In this document: piece after piece, positions 61,238 to 64,000 of the stretch
Layout: each line of letters opens with the position of its first letter
Numbering within the stretch: the stretch's first letter is position 1
Source of the DNA: Actinostola sp. cb2023
Taxonomy: Eukaryota; Cnidaria; Anthozoa; Actiniaria; Actinostolidae
Direction: 5' to 3'
DNA: 64,000 nucleotides
Assembly: GCA_033675265.1 (NCBI GenBank)
Contig: JAUJYZ010000706.1
Location: 170,001 to 234,000 of the forward strand
Notes under the pieces: generated by a model
Seen by the model: the letters and a program-made list of their open reading frames with translations, nothing else
What the model was told of the DNA's origin: nothing
Databases searched by the model: none
Position numbers and translations under genes: made by a program

Positions 61238-64000
61238 ATATATTAGCCCGCACTCTACTTCGTATGAAACCATTACACATCAAGAGGTTCAGTGGAGACC
61301 CAGAAAAGTACGCACAGTTCAAAGCCAGATTCCTTGCTTTAGAAGAAGACAAGTGCTATAGTAAGAGAGAATTACTACAAATTCTGCTAGATTCAGTAGA
61401 TGGAAAAGCCGAAGCAGCATTGAGAGGATTTCTACCTGGCAGTGATCACTATGATGAAGCCATGGACATCCTACAAAGAAGATTTGGCCAAGTAAGTCAT
61501 ATTATCACCTTGAATGAAATCAAACTGAAAGAGCACCACAAGGTAGACAATAAAATCCCATCATCGCTACGTTCCCTCACAGATACCCTGTCGACCGTGG
61601 TCGCCACGTACAAGTCTCTAAATCTAACAACTGATCTACTAGCAGGATCCAACGTGCTCCAAGTGTTGGAGAAACTACCCATTCCCATGAGGATCAAGTG
61701 GGAAAGAGATGTCTGCTCAAAGAAATTCAGACCGACCTTAGAAGATCTGCACTGCTGGTTAGAACAAGAAACCTTCATCATTGAAAAAGTCCACTCTTAC
61801 AGATCAGAAGAGAAGCCTTCATCAGAAGCAAGAAAAAGAAACACTACAATGGTAGGAGAAGTAAAACAAGGACCACTCTGCATTATGCATCCTAACAGTC
61901 GACACTATACCCGAGAATGCATCAAGCTAAAGTCCATGTCAACAAGTGAGCGCACAGAGTTCTTCACTACAAACAAATTATGCTGGATCTGTTTGCAATC
62001 AAGACATGGAAAATGCAATTACCGTATTGTCTGTGAAACCTGTAATGGAAAGCACCATACCTTAGCCCATGACACAGTTATCGCATACAGAAAGTCATCA
62101 AGCAGCCAAGGTCAAACAGCTACATTTAATAAACCCAATAATCAGGAATCAAGTATCAAAGAAATTCCAAAGCCATCTGCATCAGCACAATCATACTCGG
62201 TGAAGTCACCAGAAACAAAGTCAACAAGTTTACTAAACATCACAGTAACTGGCCCTAAAGGTTACAAGAAGACTACAGCACTCATCGATACTGGTTCTGA
62301 CACCACATTCATGACCGAAAACCTAGCAAGTTCCCTGGGATTAACAGGTCCCAAAGATACAATCATACTCTCAGGAATAAATAGCGACACAAGAGAAAAA
62401 GTCACAGTCCTGAAAAATGTCAAAGTCCAATCAAGTAAAGGTAAAGGAAATCGTCGAAAGGAATATTCTCTGAACAAAGTATTCGTGAGAAACAACGGCA
62501 ACTTTCCCAAGCTTACCAACCAGACAGATTGGTCGAAAGAGAAATTCAAGTACCAACATCTACAAGATCTACCACTGCAAAGTACAGGTGATGTAGATAT
62601 GATAATAGGATGTGATCATGGATTCCTCATCAGGTCATTCCAAGTAAGAGAAGGTAATCATACCGAACCGATAGCCATCAACACTCGACTAGGTTGGACG
62701 GTGTTTGCAAATGCTCCTAGTCAGAGATATACTTACACATCATACACAGCATGTACATCAACAGAATCTCTGGACAAGCAAATGTCAGATTGGTTCCAGA
62801 TGGAGTTGGAGCCCCTTCATCAACAACAGAAGATCCAGTCGCATGAAGATGAGATTGCTTCAAACATTCTCAAGTCCCAAACCCAAAAGCTTGAAGGAGA
62901 AGATCGGTACGTGGTCCCCATTCTGTGGAAGAACAATTCAGAACCACTTCCAGACAACAGAGTTCAAGCAGAAAAGCAATGGTTGCATCTGGAGAAACGT
63001 CTTGACAAGGATGAAAAACTCAAATCAGCATACATCAAGACCCTCAACACAGATCTAGAAAAGGGATTCATAAAGAAAGTTTCAGAAGAAGATCTAAAGA
63101 AAGAACATCAAAGAGACCAGTACATTGTACACCATCCAGTAGTCCATCAACACAAGCCAGACAAAGTCAGAAGAGTCTTCAACTTCTCTAGCAGATATCA
63201 AGGTCAGTCATTAAATGACAGAATCTATAATGGTCCAGACCTTCTAAATTCCTTGACTGGAGTACTGACAAGATTTAGAACTGGAAACATCTGTCTTGCA
63301 GCAGATGTTTCTGACATGTTTCTGCAAATGCAGGTCAAAGCTGAAGACGAGAAGTCATTAAGATTCTTATTCAGAGAGTCAAGCGATCAGCCTATCGAGA
63401 CCTACAAGTGTGTAAGACGTCCACTTGGAGAGCGTTCGGCACCCTGCTGTGCAAATTACACCATCAAGAAATGCTGTGAAGATAACATCAAAGAATATCC
63501 ACTTGCTGCTGAAATAGCTGACAAAAGTTTCTATGTTGACGACTGCCTTACATCAGTTGACAACCAAGATCAAGCAAAAGAGTTGGTTACAGATCTAACT
63601 CAGCTACTAGGAAAAGGAAGCTTCAAGCTAACAAAGTGGATGTCTAATGACAAGGTTGTGCTACAAACAGTCCCACCTGATGATCAGTACAAAGGCCTCA
63701 AGAGCTTTGACAACCAATCAACTAACAGGACAAGAACTCTTGGCTCTGTTTACGACCCAGACAAAGATTGCTTTATTGCCACAATTTCACCCAAGAATCC
63801 AGCCTCTACACCAAGAGAGTTTCTCAGTCGAATAGCCTCCATATGGGACCCATTGGGACATCTCAGCCCATTCATCATTAGAGGACGAAACCTCCAAAGA
63901 GAATCATTCACACAGAAGTTGCACTGGGACAGTCTTGTTACAGACCCTCTACTGACCAAGTGGCGTTCATGGGAAGAAGAACTTCTGCAGAATCAAGGTA
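61234..64000 (+). CDS. BEL/Pao Gag-Pol polyprotein, open to window edge
   Basis: Uninterrupted frame of 922 codons that leaves the window. Order: DUF1759-type Gag (F-S-G-D-P-E-K-Y-A-Q-F near residue 16), a Cys/His-rich zinc-binding region at about 215-270 (C-W-I-C, C-E-T-C-N-G-K-H-H), a DUF1758-type aspartic protease with L-I-D-T-G-S near 350, then BEL/Pao reverse transcriptase with V-F-N-F-S-S, A-D-V-S-D-M-F near 690 and the Y-V-D-D box near 768. RNase H and integrase should follow to the right. The start is the ATG inside the ATGA overlap with ORF1. Confidence 0.93.
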   Translation, partial: MNILARTLLRMKPLHIKRFSGDPEKYAQFKARFLALEEDKCYSKRELLQILLDSVDGKAEAALRGFLPGSDHYDEAMDILQRRFGQVSHIITLNEIKLKEHHKVDNKIPSSLRSLTDTLSTVVATYKSLNLTTDLLAGSNVLQVLEKLPIPMRIKWERDVCSKKFRPTLEDLHCWLEQETFIIEKVHSYRSEEKPSSEARKRNTTMVGEVKQGPLCIMHPNSRHYTRECIKLKSMSTSERTEFFTTNKLCWICLQSRHGKCNYRIVCETCNGKHHTLAHDTVIAYRKSSSSQGQTATFNKPNNQESSIKEIPKPSASAQSYSVKSPETKSTSLLNITVTGPKGYKKTTALIDTGSDTTFMTENLASSLGLTGPKDTIILSGINSDTREKVTVLKNVKVQSSKGKGNRRKEYSLNKVFVRNNGNFPKLTNQTDWSKEKFKYQHLQDLPLQSTGDVDMIIGCDHGFLIRSFQVREGNHTEPIAINTRLGWTVFANAPSQRYTYTSYTACTSTESLDKQMSDWFQMELEPLHQQQKIQSHEDEIASNILKSQTQKLEGEDRYVVPILWKNNSEPLPDNRVQAEKQWLHLEKRLDKDEKLKSAYIKTLNTDLEKGFIKKVSEEDLKKEHQRDQYIVHHPVVHQHKPDKVRRVFNFSSRYQGQSLNDRIYNGPDLLNSLTGVLTRFRTGNICLAADVSDMFLQMQVKAEDEKSLRFLFRESSDQPIETYKCVRRPLGERSAPCCANYTIKKCCEDNIKEYPLAAEIADKSFYVDDCLTSVDNQDQAKELVTDLTQLLGKGSFKLTKWMSNDKVVLQTVPPDDQYKGLKSFDNQSTNRTRTLGSVYDPDKDCFIATISPKNPASTPREFLSRIASIWDPLGHLSPFIIRGRNLQRESFTQKLHWDSLVTDPLLTKWRSWEEELLQNQG

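Larger units (their letters stand above)
60820..64000 (+). mobile_element. BEL/Pao LTR retrotransposon, 5' part
   Basis: Leader plus ORF1 and ORF2. The 5' LTR is not delimited with confidence; it probably lies within the palindrome arm 60413-60811. The 3' part is beyond the window. Confidence 0.85.

Noticed and set aside
61497..63959. Minus-strand frames near the right edge
   Set aside because: Shadows of the continuous BEL Gag-Pol frame.

Overview
The window is nuclear DNA of an animal, most likely an anthozoan cnidarian (a coral or sea anemone relative). Genes are split by many phase-matched introns. The exons encode secreted animal modules (H-type lectin, Kazal, C-type lectin, EGF, CUB and uromodulin D8C). 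The rest is dense with microsatellites, minisatellites, MITEs, long palindromes and retroelements. No rRNA, tRNA, prokaryotic operon or CRISPR array was seen. The species call is inference from domain content and transposon flavour.

Layout. 1-1262: GC-rich minisatellite, then about 0.8 kb without a clear gene. 2374-13899: an LTR retroelement carrying gag and env-like coding but no visible polymerase, inserted in a (GTA)n microsatellite. Its reading frame is split by a second, complete Ty3/gypsy element on the minus strand (4862-10684). Both elements have LTR pairs that look identical, so both insertions are young.

14710-32296 (gene A) and 35684-56409 and beyond (gene B) are tandem paralogues on the plus strand, about 25 kb apart and nearly identical exon by exon. 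The reconstructed protein has a signal peptide, three H-type lectin domains, a Kazal domain, three more H-type lectin domains, a C-type lectin domain, two EGF domains, a CUB domain and a D8C domain. Such a protein would be a secreted multivalent glycan-binding protein. In gene A the first two exons are not in the window, and two exons carry frame-breaking indels. In gene B the exons after the first EGF are not in the window. A 5.9 kb satellite of 70 bp units fills one gene B intron.

The introns and spacer hold several mobile elements. They include a TTAA-flanked element with a RecQ-helicase-like scrap, a THAP-bearing inverted-repeat element, a MULE-like element with a 9 bp target duplication carrying a cysteine-rich coding piece, and a decayed Crypton tyrosine recombinase gene. 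There is also a pair of palindromes sharing one identical 46 bp loop, which reads like an unrolled dumbbell DNA. The right end has a long inverted-repeat element, an 814 bp near-perfect palindrome and the 5' portion of a BEL/Pao retrotransposon that runs off the window.

Limits: splice sites and repeat boundaries were read by eye. Homopolymer indels in gene A and the tandem arrangement itself could in part be assembly effects.
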